DNA of 64,000 nt from JAMXLO01 sp963812075 (lineage in GTDB: Bacteria > Pseudomonadota > Alphaproteobacteria > Acetobacterales > Acetobacteraceae), in the NCBI GenBank assembly GCA_963812075.1, contig CAWETN010000016.1, forward strand, positions 186,001 to 250,000. The letters are read 5' to 3'. Below are positions 24,314 to 33,226 of this stretch, in pieces (the stretch's first letter is position 1; the number at the start of each line of letters is the position of its first letter). The translations under genes were made by a program, and so were the position numbers. Under the pieces are notes generated by a model. It was not told where the DNA came from and did no database searches. It saw only the letters and a program-made list of their open reading frames with translations.

Positions 24314-26022
24314 GCCCTTCATACAGGGCATCGGCGACGCCTGGGGTCGTGAACGGGTTGTTCAGTTCGAATTCGATGTGCCTGCGGGCACGCGCGATTG
24401 TGAAATGTGGCACCAATTCGAGCAGTCGTCGCACGACCTGCCGGCCTTCCTCTATGCGACCGAGCAAACCGAGGCTCGCCGCCTGATAGCGATGCGAAGC
24501 AGCGTGGTTTGGCACCTGCCGCAACAGCTCGCCTGTCCACTCGACTGTTGCTTCGTATTCGCCCGCGACAAAGTGCGCAAGCGCATGTCCGAGATAGAAG
24601 TCGAGCGACCGATCCAGAGGATTCAGTCGGTACCGATCGCTCAAGGCAATCGATGGCGTTTCGTTTGTCACCCGCGTATGCATACAGCGAACCGATGGTC
24701 TGCAGTGCGATCGCACTGTTCGGGTTGAGTTCGATGGATTTGTTCAGAACGGCAATGCCGCCGGCCATGTCTCCACCCGATAGCGCTATCAGATAGCCCG
24801 CTCGGTACAGAATCTCCGGGTCGGTGCCATCAAGTTGCATCGCGGCCCGGGCCAGCTTGGCTATCTCGCTGCACGCGTGGTCTGCCCAGTTCTGGGAGAC
24901 CATGTTGAATTGGCAGAATGCCAGATAGACAAGTGCAAGCGCATAGTCAGGATCGATCTCAATCGCTCGTCGTACTAATGCCTCCGCCCTGACAAGGTCC
25001 TCACGGCTGCGTCTACGCAGCAACGGCGCCGCCTGCAGTACACAATCATACGCCTGGAGGTTCTCCGGTGGCTTCCGCTGCGCGCGCGCGATCTCTGCTT
25101 TGAGAAGGCTTGGCCGGATTGCCGCGACCACTTTTGCGGCGATCTGATCCTGCAGATCGAACACGTCCGCCAATGTGCCGTCGAATCGGTCAGCCCAGAC
25201 GTGCGAACCGGTTGCCGCATCGACCAACTGGCCTGTTATGCGCAAACGCTCTCCGGCCCTGCGCACACTTCCCTCGAGGACATAGCGCACACCGAGTTCG
25301 CGACCGACGTGGCGGACGTCAACCGCGCGGCCTTTGTAGGTGAACGCCGAGTTTCGTGCGATCACGAACAGCGAGCCGACACGCGCTAGGGCGGTGGTGA
25401 TCTCCTCGACCATCCCATCGGCAAAATACTCCTGTTCGGGATCGCCGCTCATGTTCTGGAAGGGCAGGACGACCAACGATGGCTTGTCAGGTAGCGGTAG
25501 CGGCGGGCGTTCCGCCGCGCTGAGGCGGACGCGCAACACACGGATCTTTGCCGCAATGTTCTTCAATTCCGGCTCGCCGAGATCGTCCACTTCCAGCGCC
25601 ATCTTGCCTGCGGCGTCCTCACGCACACGCGACGAAATGCAGATGCCGCCGGGCTCCGCCAGCGGTTCCAGCCGAGCAGCGATGATCACACCATCGCCGA
25701 GCAGATCGTCACCCTCAGGCACCACCTCGCCCTGGTGCACGCCGATGCGCAGCCGGAGACCATCCGCCTCAACACGCAGAGCGTCTTGTATCGCGATGGC
25801 ACAGCGCAGCGCCTGCACCGTGCTGGCGAACTCTACGAGGAAGCCGTCGCCGGTGCGCTTGAACAGCCGGCCCCCGTGCGTGCCGGCAAACGGCTCGATA
25901 ACGTCGGTAATCAGCGCCCTCACGCGCGACAGCGTGGCCGTCTCGTCCGCGCCGATCATGGCGGAGTAGCCGACCACGTCGGCAACCATTATGGCGGCCA
26001 GACGTCGGTTCACCTCGCCCAT
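24288..26022 (-). pseudogene. class III adenylate cyclase - TolB-like - TPR protein, frameshifted near 24634
   Basis: N-terminal cyclase domain (about 8-180): IMVADVVGYSAMIGADE with the metal Asp, FKRTGDGFLVEF and LRIGVHQGEVV. A TolB/FlgO-like segment follows (VVLPFQNMSGDPEQEYFADG, YVLEGSVRRAG), then TPR repeats. After NAIDCLERS the family sequence moves to the next frame (YRLNPLDRSLDFYLGHALAH) and runs to a stop at 24288; one extra base near 24634 accounts for it. Reading uninterrupted instead gives an unrelated Arg-rich tail ending at 24319. Base composition looks less GC-rich than neighbours, hinting at acquisition. Its 3' end overlaps the macro gene by 26 bases. Confidence 0.75.
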
Positions 26023-26084
26023 CCGCTTGACTCCGTCGGCAGAAGCCTATGGCAGCCACGCCGAGAGCACAATTACGGCATCAA

Positions 26085-26714
26085 TCAGTATATAGTGGCC
26101 TTCAGCCGCTCCGGATACGCCGCATCATACTCCGGGCCGCCGACGCGACCGCGCGTGATGTCGCCCAGGATCGTGCCGCTGGACGGCAGGCTCCGCCGCT
26201 CCACGTGCTTCTCCGGGTTCCACAGGTCGGAGCGCACCAGCGCCTTCGGGCACTGGAAATACACCCGCTCCACATGCACCACGACCACCGAGCGCGGCAG
26301 CTTGCCCTGCGTCGGAAACCGCTCCAGCAGGGCCGGGTCCACCGAGATGTCCGCCCGCCCGTTCACCCGCAGCGTTTCGCCCACGCCGGGGATCAGGAAC
26401 AGCAGCGCGATGCGCGGATCGTCGATCAGGTTGGTGAGGCTGTCGGTGCGGTTGTTGCCGCGCCGGTCGGGAATCAGCAGCGTCCTCGCGTCCTCGACCA
26501 CGACGAAACCCGCCGGATCGCCGCGCGGCGACACGTCAAGCCCGTCGGGGCCGCAGGTCGCCATCACCACGAATGGCGACGCCTCGATCATCGCGCGATA
26601 ATGCGGATGAACGAAATCCACCTCCTTGGCGATCGCCGGTTCCGACGGTTCGCCGTAGAGTGCCCGCAACGCCGCTGCATCCTTCAGCAGGTTCGCGTCA
26701 TGCATGCCGTCCAT
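26085..26714 (-). CDS. pyridoxamine 5'-phosphate oxidase-like flavoprotein
   Basis: 209 residues. The PPOX-like split barrel shows as FVVMATCGPDGLDVSPRGDP, VLLIPDRRGNNRTDSLTNL-like segment, VNGRADISVDP and VYFQCPKALVRSDLW near the end. This matches the MSMEG_1061-type FMN/F420-binding branch rather than PdxH itself. Substrate unknown. Start is ATG 26714 or ATG 26705. It diverges from the CobW-type GTPase with only 14 bases between start codons, so the promoters must overlap the opposite genes. Confidence 0.75.
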   Translation of the reverse strand: MDGMHDANLLKDAAALRALYGEPSEPAIAKEVDFVHPHYRAMIEASPFVVMATCGPDGLDVSPRGDPAGFVVVEDARTLLIPDRRGNNRTDSLTNLIDDPRIALLFLIPGVGETLRVNGRADISVDPALLERFPTQGKLPRSVVVVHVERVYFQCPKALVRSDLWNPEKHVERRSLPSSGTILGDITRGRVGGPEYDAAYPERLKATIY

Positions 26715-26728
26715 CGCCGCCTCGCACC

Positions 26729-27727
26729 ATGATCCCGGTCGCCATCGTCACCGGCTTCCTCGGCAGTGGCAAGACCACGCTGATCCGCCGCATCCTGCGC
26801 GACCCGGGGTTCGCCCGCACCGCGGTCATCGTCAACGAGTTCGGCGAGATCGGCCTGGACCACGAGCTGATCGCCAGCAGCGACGAAACGCTGCTGGCGC
26901 TGACCACCGGCTGTCTGTGCTGCGCGATCCGCACCGACCTGGTTGCGACGCTGCTCGATCTGCAGCACCGCAGGGAGGCCGGCTCGATCGGCTTCGACCG
27001 CGTACTGATCGAGACGTCCGGGCTGGCGGACCCCGCGCCGATCCTGCACGCGCTGATGACCGACCGGGACATCCTCCAGCAGCACCGCATCGACGGCGTC
27101 GTCACCGTGGTGGACGCGCTGCTCGGCGAAGCGACTCTCGATCGCCATCCCGAGGCGCGCCGCCAGGTTGCCCTCGCGGATGCCCTGCTGCTGAGCAAAT
27201 GCGATCTCGCGGCACCGTCCGATGCGCTGCGTGCACGCCTCGCCGGGCTCAATCGCGGCGCGACGCTGCAAAGCACGCAGGAGGCCGCTCCTGGCGTGCT
27301 GTTCGCCGGCACGGGTGCCGCCGGGCGTCTGCCTGCATTGCCCGACCTGCCGGGGCGCAACCCCTTCCTTGCCGCGCGGCACACCGACGGCATCGAGACG
27401 TTCGTGCTGCAGCGTGACCGCCCGCTGCCTGCTCTCGCGCTGACCCTGCTGCTCGAGGCGCTGGCCGAGCATTGCGGTGCGCGGTTGCTGCGGCTGAAAG
27501 GCCTCGTGAGCCTCGAGGAGATGCCCGACCAGCCCGCGGTGATCCATGGCGTGCAGCATGTCGTCGCCGCGCCGGAGTTCCTCGCGCGCTGGCCGTCGGA
27601 CGACCGCACCACGCGCATCGTGTTCATCGTGCAGGGCGTGCCGCGCCACTTCCCTTCCCGGCTGCTGGATGCCATCGAGCCGGAGGTGCGCGAGGCGATG
27701 GCACAGCCGGAAACCCGCAGTCCCTGA
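26729..27727 (+). CDS. CobW/COG0523 family metallochaperone GTPase
   Basis: 332 residues from ATG 26729. Walker A FLGSGKTTLIRR near 8-19, EFGEIGLDHELI, metal-binding GCLCCAI near 66-72, ETSGLADPAPI, and SKCDL as G4-like motif. The C-terminal CobW_C domain ends with RIVFIVQGV. Family members deliver Zn2+ or Co2+ to client proteins. The longer open frame upstream overlaps the divergent gene and is not needed. Confidence 0.88.
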   Translation: MIPVAIVTGFLGSGKTTLIRRILRDPGFARTAVIVNEFGEIGLDHELIASSDETLLALTTGCLCCAIRTDLVATLLDLQHRREAGSIGFDRVLIETSGLADPAPILHALMTDRDILQQHRIDGVVTVVDALLGEATLDRHPEARRQVALADALLLSKCDLAAPSDALRARLAGLNRGATLQSTQEAAPGVLFAGTGAAGRLPALPDLPGRNPFLAARHTDGIETFVLQRDRPLPALALTLLLEALAEHCGARLLRLKGLVSLEEMPDQPAVIHGVQHVVAAPEFLARWPSDDRTTRIVFIVQGVPRHFPSRLLDAIEPEVREAMAQPETRSP

Positions 27728-27766
27728 GCTTCCGCTGCCGGGCGAAACGGCGTATCGGAGAGCCCC

Positions 27767-28516
27767 ATGCCAGGAGTGCTCGCGAGCAGGACCGCCTTTG
27801 TCACCGCCGCCGGCCAGGGCATCGGCCGCGCGACCGCGCTCGCTTTCGCCGCGGCCGGCGCACAGGTGATCGCCACCGACATCGACGCGGCGAAGCTGCA
27901 GGCGATCGCCTCCGACACCATCCGCACGACGCGGCTCGACGTGCTGAGCGCCGACGAGATCAAGCGGGCGGCACGCGACGCCGGCGCGATCGACATCCTG
28001 TTCAACTGCGCCGGCTTCGTGCACCAGGGCACGCTGCTCGACGCGACCGAGGACGAGTGGACGCTGGCGTTCGACCTGAACGTGCGATCGATGTTCCGCA
28101 CCATGCAGGCGTTCGTGCCGGGCATGGTGGCACGCGGCGGCGGCGTGATCCTGAACATGGCCTCGGTGGCCAGCAGCCTGAAAGGGGTGCCCAGCCGCTT
28201 CATCTACGGCGCCACCAAGGCGGCGGTGATCGGCATGACGAAGTCCGTGGCGGCCGACTACATCCGGCACGGCATCCGCTGCAACTGCCTCTGCCCCGGC
28301 ACCGTGCTGACGCCGAGCCTGGAGGAGCGCATCGCGGTGAACGCCGCGCAGGCAGGATCCGTGCAGGCGGCGCGCCAGGCGTTCGTCGATCGCCAGCCGA
28401 TGGGCCGTCTCGGTTCGCCGGAGGAGATCGCGGCGCTTGCCGTGTACCTCGCGTCCGACGCCGCCCAGTTCATCACCGGCCAGGCCGTCGTGATCGACGG
28501 CGGGCTCACGCTGTAA
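27767..28516 (+). CDS. SDR dehydrogenase, resembles 2-keto-3-deoxy-L-fuconate dehydrogenase
   Basis: 249 residues: cofactor loop TAAGQGIGRA near 13-22, acidic TDID favouring NAD, NCAGFVHQGT, catalytic YGATK near 147 and ending GQAVVIDGGLTL. The TAAGQGIG variant and ATDID are typical of the BDH2 / KDF-dehydrogenase branch. Together with the next gene it suits oxidation of 2-keto-3-deoxy-L-fuconate to the 2,4-diketo acid. The role is inferred from the pair; 3-hydroxybutyrate oxidation is the alternative. Confidence 0.75.
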   Translation: MPGVLASRTAFVTAAGQGIGRATALAFAAAGAQVIATDIDAAKLQAIASDTIRTTRLDVLSADEIKRAARDAGAIDILFNCAGFVHQGTLLDATEDEWTLAFDLNVRSMFRTMQAFVPGMVARGGGVILNMASVASSLKGVPSRFIYGATKAAVIGMTKSVAADYIRHGIRCNCLCPGTVLTPSLEERIAVNAAQAGSVQAARQAFVDRQPMGRLGSPEEIAALAVYLASDAAQFITGQAVVIDGGLTL

Positions 28517-28530
28517 GGGAGCATCGATTC

Positions 28531-29376
28531 ATGAAGTTGCTGCGCTACGGTCCGCCCGGTGCGGAGAAGCCTGCCATGCTGGCGAAGGACGGCACCATCC
28601 GCTGCCTGTCGTCGGTGGTGCGCGACATCGACGGCTTCGCGCTGTCCGACCCGGCGCTGAAGATGATCGCCGGGCTCGACCCCGCCGGCCTGCCGAAGGT
28701 CGATCCGAACGTGCGGTTGGGCTCGTGCGTCGCGCGGCCGGTGAACTACGTGTGTATCGGGCTCAACTACGCCGATCACGCGGCCGAGGCCGGGATGCCG
28801 GTGCCGAAGGAGCCGATCATCTTCCTGAAGTCGCTCGGCGCGCTGTGCGGACCGAACGACGATGTGAAGCTGCCGCGCGGCTCGAAGAAGCTCGACTGGG
28901 AGGTCGAACTCGGCATCGTCATCGGCAGGACCGCGCGCTACGTGCCGGAGAACGAGGCGCTGGACCACGTCGCCGGCTACTGCGTGTGCAACGACGTGTC
29001 CGAACGCGAGTACCAGATCGAGCGCGCCGGCACCTGGGACAAGGGCAAGGGCTGCGACACCTTCGGCCCGACCGGCCCGTGGGTGGTGACGAAGGACGAG
29101 GTGCGGGATCCGCAGGCGTTGCCGCTGTGGACCGAGGTGAACGGCAAGCGCTTCCAGAACGGCAGCACGGAGACGATGATCTTCGGCGTGGTGAAGCTGG
29201 TGAGCTATGTCAGCCACTTCATCACGCTGCACGCCGGCGACGTGATCGCCACCGGCACGCCACCAGGCGTTGGGCAGGGCGTGAAGCCGAACCCGGTGTT
29301 CCTGAAGGTGGGCGACACGATGCGGCTGTCCGTCGAAGGCCTGGGCGTGCAGACGCAGCGCGTGGTCGAGGGGTAG
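28531..29376 (+). CDS. fumarylacetoacetate hydrolase family protein (2,4-diketo-3-deoxy-L-fuconate hydrolase-like)
   Basis: 281 residues from ATG 28531, 14 bases after the SDR stop. FAH-fold features: CIGLNYADHAAEAGMPVPKE, the metal ligands in DWEVELGIVIGR, CNDVSEREYQ, and ATGTPPGVGQG. Family enzymes cleave C-C bonds of diketo acids with Mg2+. Paired with the upstream dehydrogenase, the expected products would be pyruvate and L-lactate. Ureidoglycolate lyase is often the database name for such proteins and is less likely here. Confidence 0.8.
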   Translation: MKLLRYGPPGAEKPAMLAKDGTIRCLSSVVRDIDGFALSDPALKMIAGLDPAGLPKVDPNVRLGSCVARPVNYVCIGLNYADHAAEAGMPVPKEPIIFLKSLGALCGPNDDVKLPRGSKKLDWEVELGIVIGRTARYVPENEALDHVAGYCVCNDVSEREYQIERAGTWDKGKGCDTFGPTGPWVVTKDEVRDPQALPLWTEVNGKRFQNGSTETMIFGVVKLVSYVSHFITLHAGDVIATGTPPGVGQGVKPNPVFLKVGDTMRLSVEGLGVQTQRVVEG

Positions 29377-29379
29377 GCG

Positions 29380-30552
29380 CTACGCCTCCAGCGGCAGCCC
29401 GACGTAGTTCTCCGCCAGCGCCAGCGATGCGGCACGCGAGCTGAAGACATAGTCCAGCTCCGCCGCCTGCATCTGCTGCTCGAACGGTGTGTGGTCGAAG
29501 AAGCGGTGGAGCAGCGTGGTCATCCACCAGGAGAAGCGCTGCACCTTCCAGATGCGCCGCAGGCACGTCGCCGAATACGCCTGGAGCCCGTCGCTGCTTC
29601 CCTGTCGGTAGAACGCGGCGATCGCCCGCGCCAGGACGGCCACATCCGCCGCCGCGAGATTCAACCCCTTGGCGCCGGTCGGGGGCACGATGTGCGCGGC
29701 ATCGCCGGCAAGAAACAGCCGCCCGCACTGCATCGGCTCCGCCACGAAGCTGCGCATCGGCGTGATGCCGCGTTGCAGGATCGGCCCCTCCGCCAGCGCG
29801 AACCCGTCACACGCCGCGCGCGTCTGCAGTTCGGACCAGATACGGTCGTCCGACCACCCGCGCAGGTCCTCGTCCGGCGCGCATTGCAGATAGAGCCGGC
29901 ACAGCGTCGGCGAGCGCATCGCCAGCAGCGCGAAGCCCCGCGCGTGGCTGACATACACGTTCTCCTCGGTCGCCGGAGGCGCCTCGGCCAGGATGCCCAG
30001 CCAGCCGAACGGATACTCGCGCTCGAACACGCGCAGCATCGAGACCGGGATGGATGATCGGCACACACCATGGAAGCCATCGCAGCCGGCGATGAAGTCG
30101 CAGGCGATCTCCTGCGTCGCGTCGCCGGCGCGATAGCTGATGCGCGGGCGTTCGGTCTGGATGTCGTGCACGGCCACGTCGGCGGCCTCGAACACGATCT
30201 GTCCGCCGGCGGCGAGCCGTGCGGCAATCAGGTCCTGCACCACCTTGTGCTGGCTGTAGACCATCACGTGCTTGCCGACGAGATCGGCGAAGTCGATGCG
30301 ATGATCCGCGCCGTTGCAGCGCAGCACGACGCCGGGATGCAGCAGGCCCTCGCGTCGCATCCGCTCGCCCACGCCGGACTCGTTCAGCAGCTGCTCGGTG
30401 CCGTATTCCAGCACGCCGGCACGGATGCGGTTCTCGACATGCTCGCGCGACCGCGCCTCCAGCACCACCGATTCGATGCCCTGCCGATGCAACAGGTGCG
30501 ACAGCAGCAGGCCGGCCGGACCTGCCCCGACGATGCCAACCTGGGTGCGCAT
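29380..30552 (-). CDS. pobA: 4-hydroxybenzoate 3-monooxygenase
   Basis: 390 residues, the standard PobA length. FAD-binding GIVGAGPAGLLLSHLLHRQG, the second site ENRIRAGVLEYGT, DG motif AGCDGFHGVCR, and GDAAHIVPPTGAKGLNLAAAD. Uses NADPH and O2 to make protocatechuate from 4-hydroxybenzoate. No pca ring-cleavage genes or PobR regulator are in the window. Its stop is three bases from the stop of the convergent FAH gene. Confidence 0.92.
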   Translation of the reverse strand: MRTQVGIVGAGPAGLLLSHLLHRQGIESVVLEARSREHVENRIRAGVLEYGTEQLLNESGVGERMRREGLLHPGVVLRCNGADHRIDFADLVGKHVMVYSQHKVVQDLIAARLAAGGQIVFEAADVAVHDIQTERPRISYRAGDATQEIACDFIAGCDGFHGVCRSSIPVSMLRVFEREYPFGWLGILAEAPPATEENVYVSHARGFALLAMRSPTLCRLYLQCAPDEDLRGWSDDRIWSELQTRAACDGFALAEGPILQRGITPMRSFVAEPMQCGRLFLAGDAAHIVPPTGAKGLNLAAADVAVLARAIAAFYRQGSSDGLQAYSATCLRRIWKVQRFSWWMTTLLHRFFDHTPFEQQMQAAELDYVFSSRAASLALAENYVGLPLEA

Positions 30553-30633
30553 CCCTCACCTCCCTGTCCAGTGTAGCGGCCCCCTCCGCGGCGTGCATAA
30601 TCCGCCGCCAGCAGACCCAAGAGAGGAACCAGC

Positions 30634-30834
30634 ATGGCCGAGATCCCCTCCGCCGACGCGTTGGCGGCCGAATTCGATTGCCTGATGGCGCGCGCCGGCG
30701 TCACCGTGCCGCCGCAGCGCCGCGCGGCCGCGCTCACGGCCTTTGCCGACCTGCGCGGGCAGATCGCGCTGCTGCACGGCCGCTACGGGCCCGAGGCCGA
30801 GCCATCCAACGTCTTCCGCCTGGGAGACCGGTGA
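30634..30834 (+). CDS. AtzG-like small subunit (DUF4089)
   Basis: 66 residues: MAEIPSADALAAEFDCLMAR at the start and EAEPSNVFRLGDR at the end. Proteins of this size next to an amidase are AtzG/GatC-like partners that stabilise AtzE-type amidases. GAGAGGAA precedes the ATG. Its stop codon shares one base with the amidase ATG (TGATG), so the two are translationally coupled. Confidence 0.78.
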   Translation: MAEIPSADALAAEFDCLMARAGVTVPPQRRAAALTAFADLRGQIALLHGRYGPEAEPSNVFRLGDR

Positions 30835-32226
30835 TGGACACCCAGGATCTTTCGATCGCCGAAATGGGCCGCGCTGCTGCGATCGCGCGACGTCACCGCC
30901 GAGGCCCTGGCGCATGATGCGCTGGCACGCGTGCGCGAGCGCGACGGTGCGCTGCACGCTTTCGTGCTGGTCACCGAAGACCGCGCGCTGGACGACGCGC
31001 GCCGCGCCGACGCCGAGTTGCGGGCAGGCCGCGACCGTGGGCCGTTTCACGGCATCCCGTACGCGCTGAAGGACATCTACGACACTGCCGGCATCCGCAC
31101 GACCTGCCATTCGAAGCTGCGGCTCAACGTGGTGCCGAAGCAGGACAGCGTCGCCGCGGCGCGGCTGCGCGAAGCGGGCGGCGTGCTGCTGGGCAAACTC
31201 GCGACGCACGAGTTCGCCATCGGCGGGCCGAGCTTCGATCTGCCGTTTCCGCCGGCACGCAATCCGTGGAATCCGGACCACGTCACCGGCGGATCGTCCT
31301 CCGGCTCCGGCACCGCGATCGGCGCGCGGATGGTGCGCATGGCGATGGGCTCCGACACCGGCGGTTCGATCCGCGGACCGGCGGCGTGGTGCGGCACGGT
31401 CGGCATCAAGCCGACCTATGGCCGCGTCTCGCGGCGCGGCGTGTTTCCGCTGTCCTGGACGCTGGATCACATCGGCCCGCTGGCCCGCAGCGTGGAGGAC
31501 GCCGCGATCACGCTGCAGGTGCTCGCCGGCCACGACCCGCAGGATCCGGCGAGCGCCGACCAGCCGGTGCCCGACTACCGCGCCGACCTCGACAAGGGCG
31601 TGGCCGGCCTGCGCATCGGCATCCCGCGTGCGTTCTTCGCCACCGCCTCGGCGAGGACCGACGAATGCCTCGCGACGCTGGACCGGACCGCCGCGCAGCT
31701 GCGCGCGGCCGGCGCGACAGTGGAGGATGTCGAACTGCCGGACTACGCGCTGTTCTCCGCGGTCGGTCGCATCATCATGATGGCGGAGGCGTTCGCCATC
31801 CACGAAGCGGACATGCAGACCCGGCTGCTCGACTACGGCGAGGTCACCGCCGGCCGCTTCGTCCTCGGTGCGACGATCACCGCCGCCGACTTCATCCATG
31901 CGCTGCGCGCGCGACGAGAACTGACCGATGCGGTGAACGCCGCCCTGACCCGCTACGACGCGCTGCTGACCCTGGCCGCGCTGAGCACGGCGCCACGCTT
32001 CGACCAGCCGACCGATGCGCTGTCCTTGGCCTCGCCGATCCAGACCATTCCGTTCAACGTCACCGGCCATCCGTCGATGAGCGTGCCGACCGGGCTGGGC
32101 GCCAACGGACTGCCGATCGGCGTGCAGCTCACCGGCCGCGCGTTCGATGAAGCGATGGTGTTCCGCATCGGCCGCGCGGTCGAGAAACTGTCGGGCTGGG
32201 AGAGCGTCACCTTCCCCGGAGGATAG
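30834..32226 (+). pseudogene. amidase-signature hydrolase (AtzE-like), frameshifted near 30872
   Basis: The Ser-cisSer-Lys triad is present: Lys in GIPYALKDIYDT, Ser in TGGSSSGSGTAIGARM, nucleophile Ser in GSDTGGSIRGPAAWCG. The start MDTQDLSIAEMGR at 30834 is coupled to the AtzG-like gene, but the frame then breaks; dropping one base near 30869-30874 restores LLRSRDVTAEALAHDALARV, joining the main frame that ends at 32226. Read without correction the gene would have to start late, around 30931, losing about 30 residues. The specific amide substrate is unknown. Confidence 0.8.
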
Positions 32227-32245
32227 TTCTCCGTGGGAGGCAGGC

Positions 32246-33226
32246 ATGGCACGCATCGGGACGGTACGGATCGGCATTTCCGGCTGGACCTATCCGCCCT
32301 GGCGTGGCGTGTTCTATCCGAAGGGTCTGCCGCAGAAGCGCGAGCTGGACTACGCCGCCGGCCAGTTCCGCACACTGGAGATCAACGGCACGTTCTACGG
32401 CATGCAGCGACCGGACGCATTCGGCAGCTGGGCCGACCGCGCGCCCGACGATTTCGTGTTCGCGGTGAAGGGACCGCGCTTCATCACCCACATGCGCCGG
32501 CTGCGCGATGCCGCCACGCCGCTGGCGAACTTCATCGCCTCCGGCCTGCTGCGACTCGGCGCCAAGCTGGGACCGATCCTGTGGCAGTTCCCGGCCAGCT
32601 TTCGCTTCGAGCCCGAGCGGATCGAGACGTTCCTGAAGCTGCTGCCGCGCGACACCGCGGCCGCCGCGGCGCTTGGCCGCCGGCACGATCACCGGCTGAA
32701 GGCGCCCGCCTGGCTGAAGCCCGACGCCGACCGCCCGATGCGGCACGCCTTCGAGATCCGCAGCGACACGTTCCGTGACCAGGCGTTCGTCGACCTGCTG
32801 CGGCGCTACGACGTGGCGCTGGTCTGCGCCGATACGGTCGAGTGGCCGCGGCTGATGGATCTCACCGCGGACTTTGTCTACTGCCGGCTGCACGGCTCCG
32901 AGCAGCTCTACGCCAGCGGCTACGACGCCGCGGCGCTGGATACGTGGGCGGCGCGGGTGGCGGCGTGGGCCAGCGGCGACGAACCGAAAGGCGCCGACCG
33001 CATCGGCGGCAAGGCGCGCCGGCGCAGCCGCGACGTCTATGTGTATTTCGACAACGACATGAAGGTGCGCGCGCCGTTCGACGCCAGAGGCCTGGAGGAA
33101 CGGGTGACGCGCCTGCTCACTCGATCGCGCTCGCCGACTTCGCCAGCTCGCGCAGCACGAACTTCTGGATCTTCCCGGTCGAGGTCTTCGGCAGCTCACG
33201 AAACACGAAGGTCTTCGGCACCTTGA
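32246..33226 (+). CDS. DUF72 family protein
   Basis: Starts MARIGTVRIGISGWTYPPWR at ATG 32246 after a GGGAGG. Other DUF72 features: FRTLEINGTFYGMQRPDAF, WQFPASFRFEPERI, HAFEIRSDTF, and YVYFDNDMKVRAPFDARGL. The function of this TIM-barrel-like family is unknown. Homology ends near ARGLEERVTRLL (about 33110); the last 35 residues are Ser/Arg-rich and overlap the end of the convergent acyl-CoA synthetase gene by 110 bases, so the true stop may have been lost to a base error. Confidence 0.78.
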   Translation: MARIGTVRIGISGWTYPPWRGVFYPKGLPQKRELDYAAGQFRTLEINGTFYGMQRPDAFGSWADRAPDDFVFAVKGPRFITHMRRLRDAATPLANFIASGLLRLGAKLGPILWQFPASFRFEPERIETFLKLLPRDTAAAAALGRRHDHRLKAPAWLKPDADRPMRHAFEIRSDTFRDQAFVDLLRRYDVALVCADTVEWPRLMDLTADFVYCRLHGSEQLYASGYDAAALDTWAARVAAWASGDEPKGADRIGGKARRRSRDVYVYFDNDMKVRAPFDARGLEERVTRLLTRSRSPTSPARAARTSGSSRSRSSAAHETRRSSAP

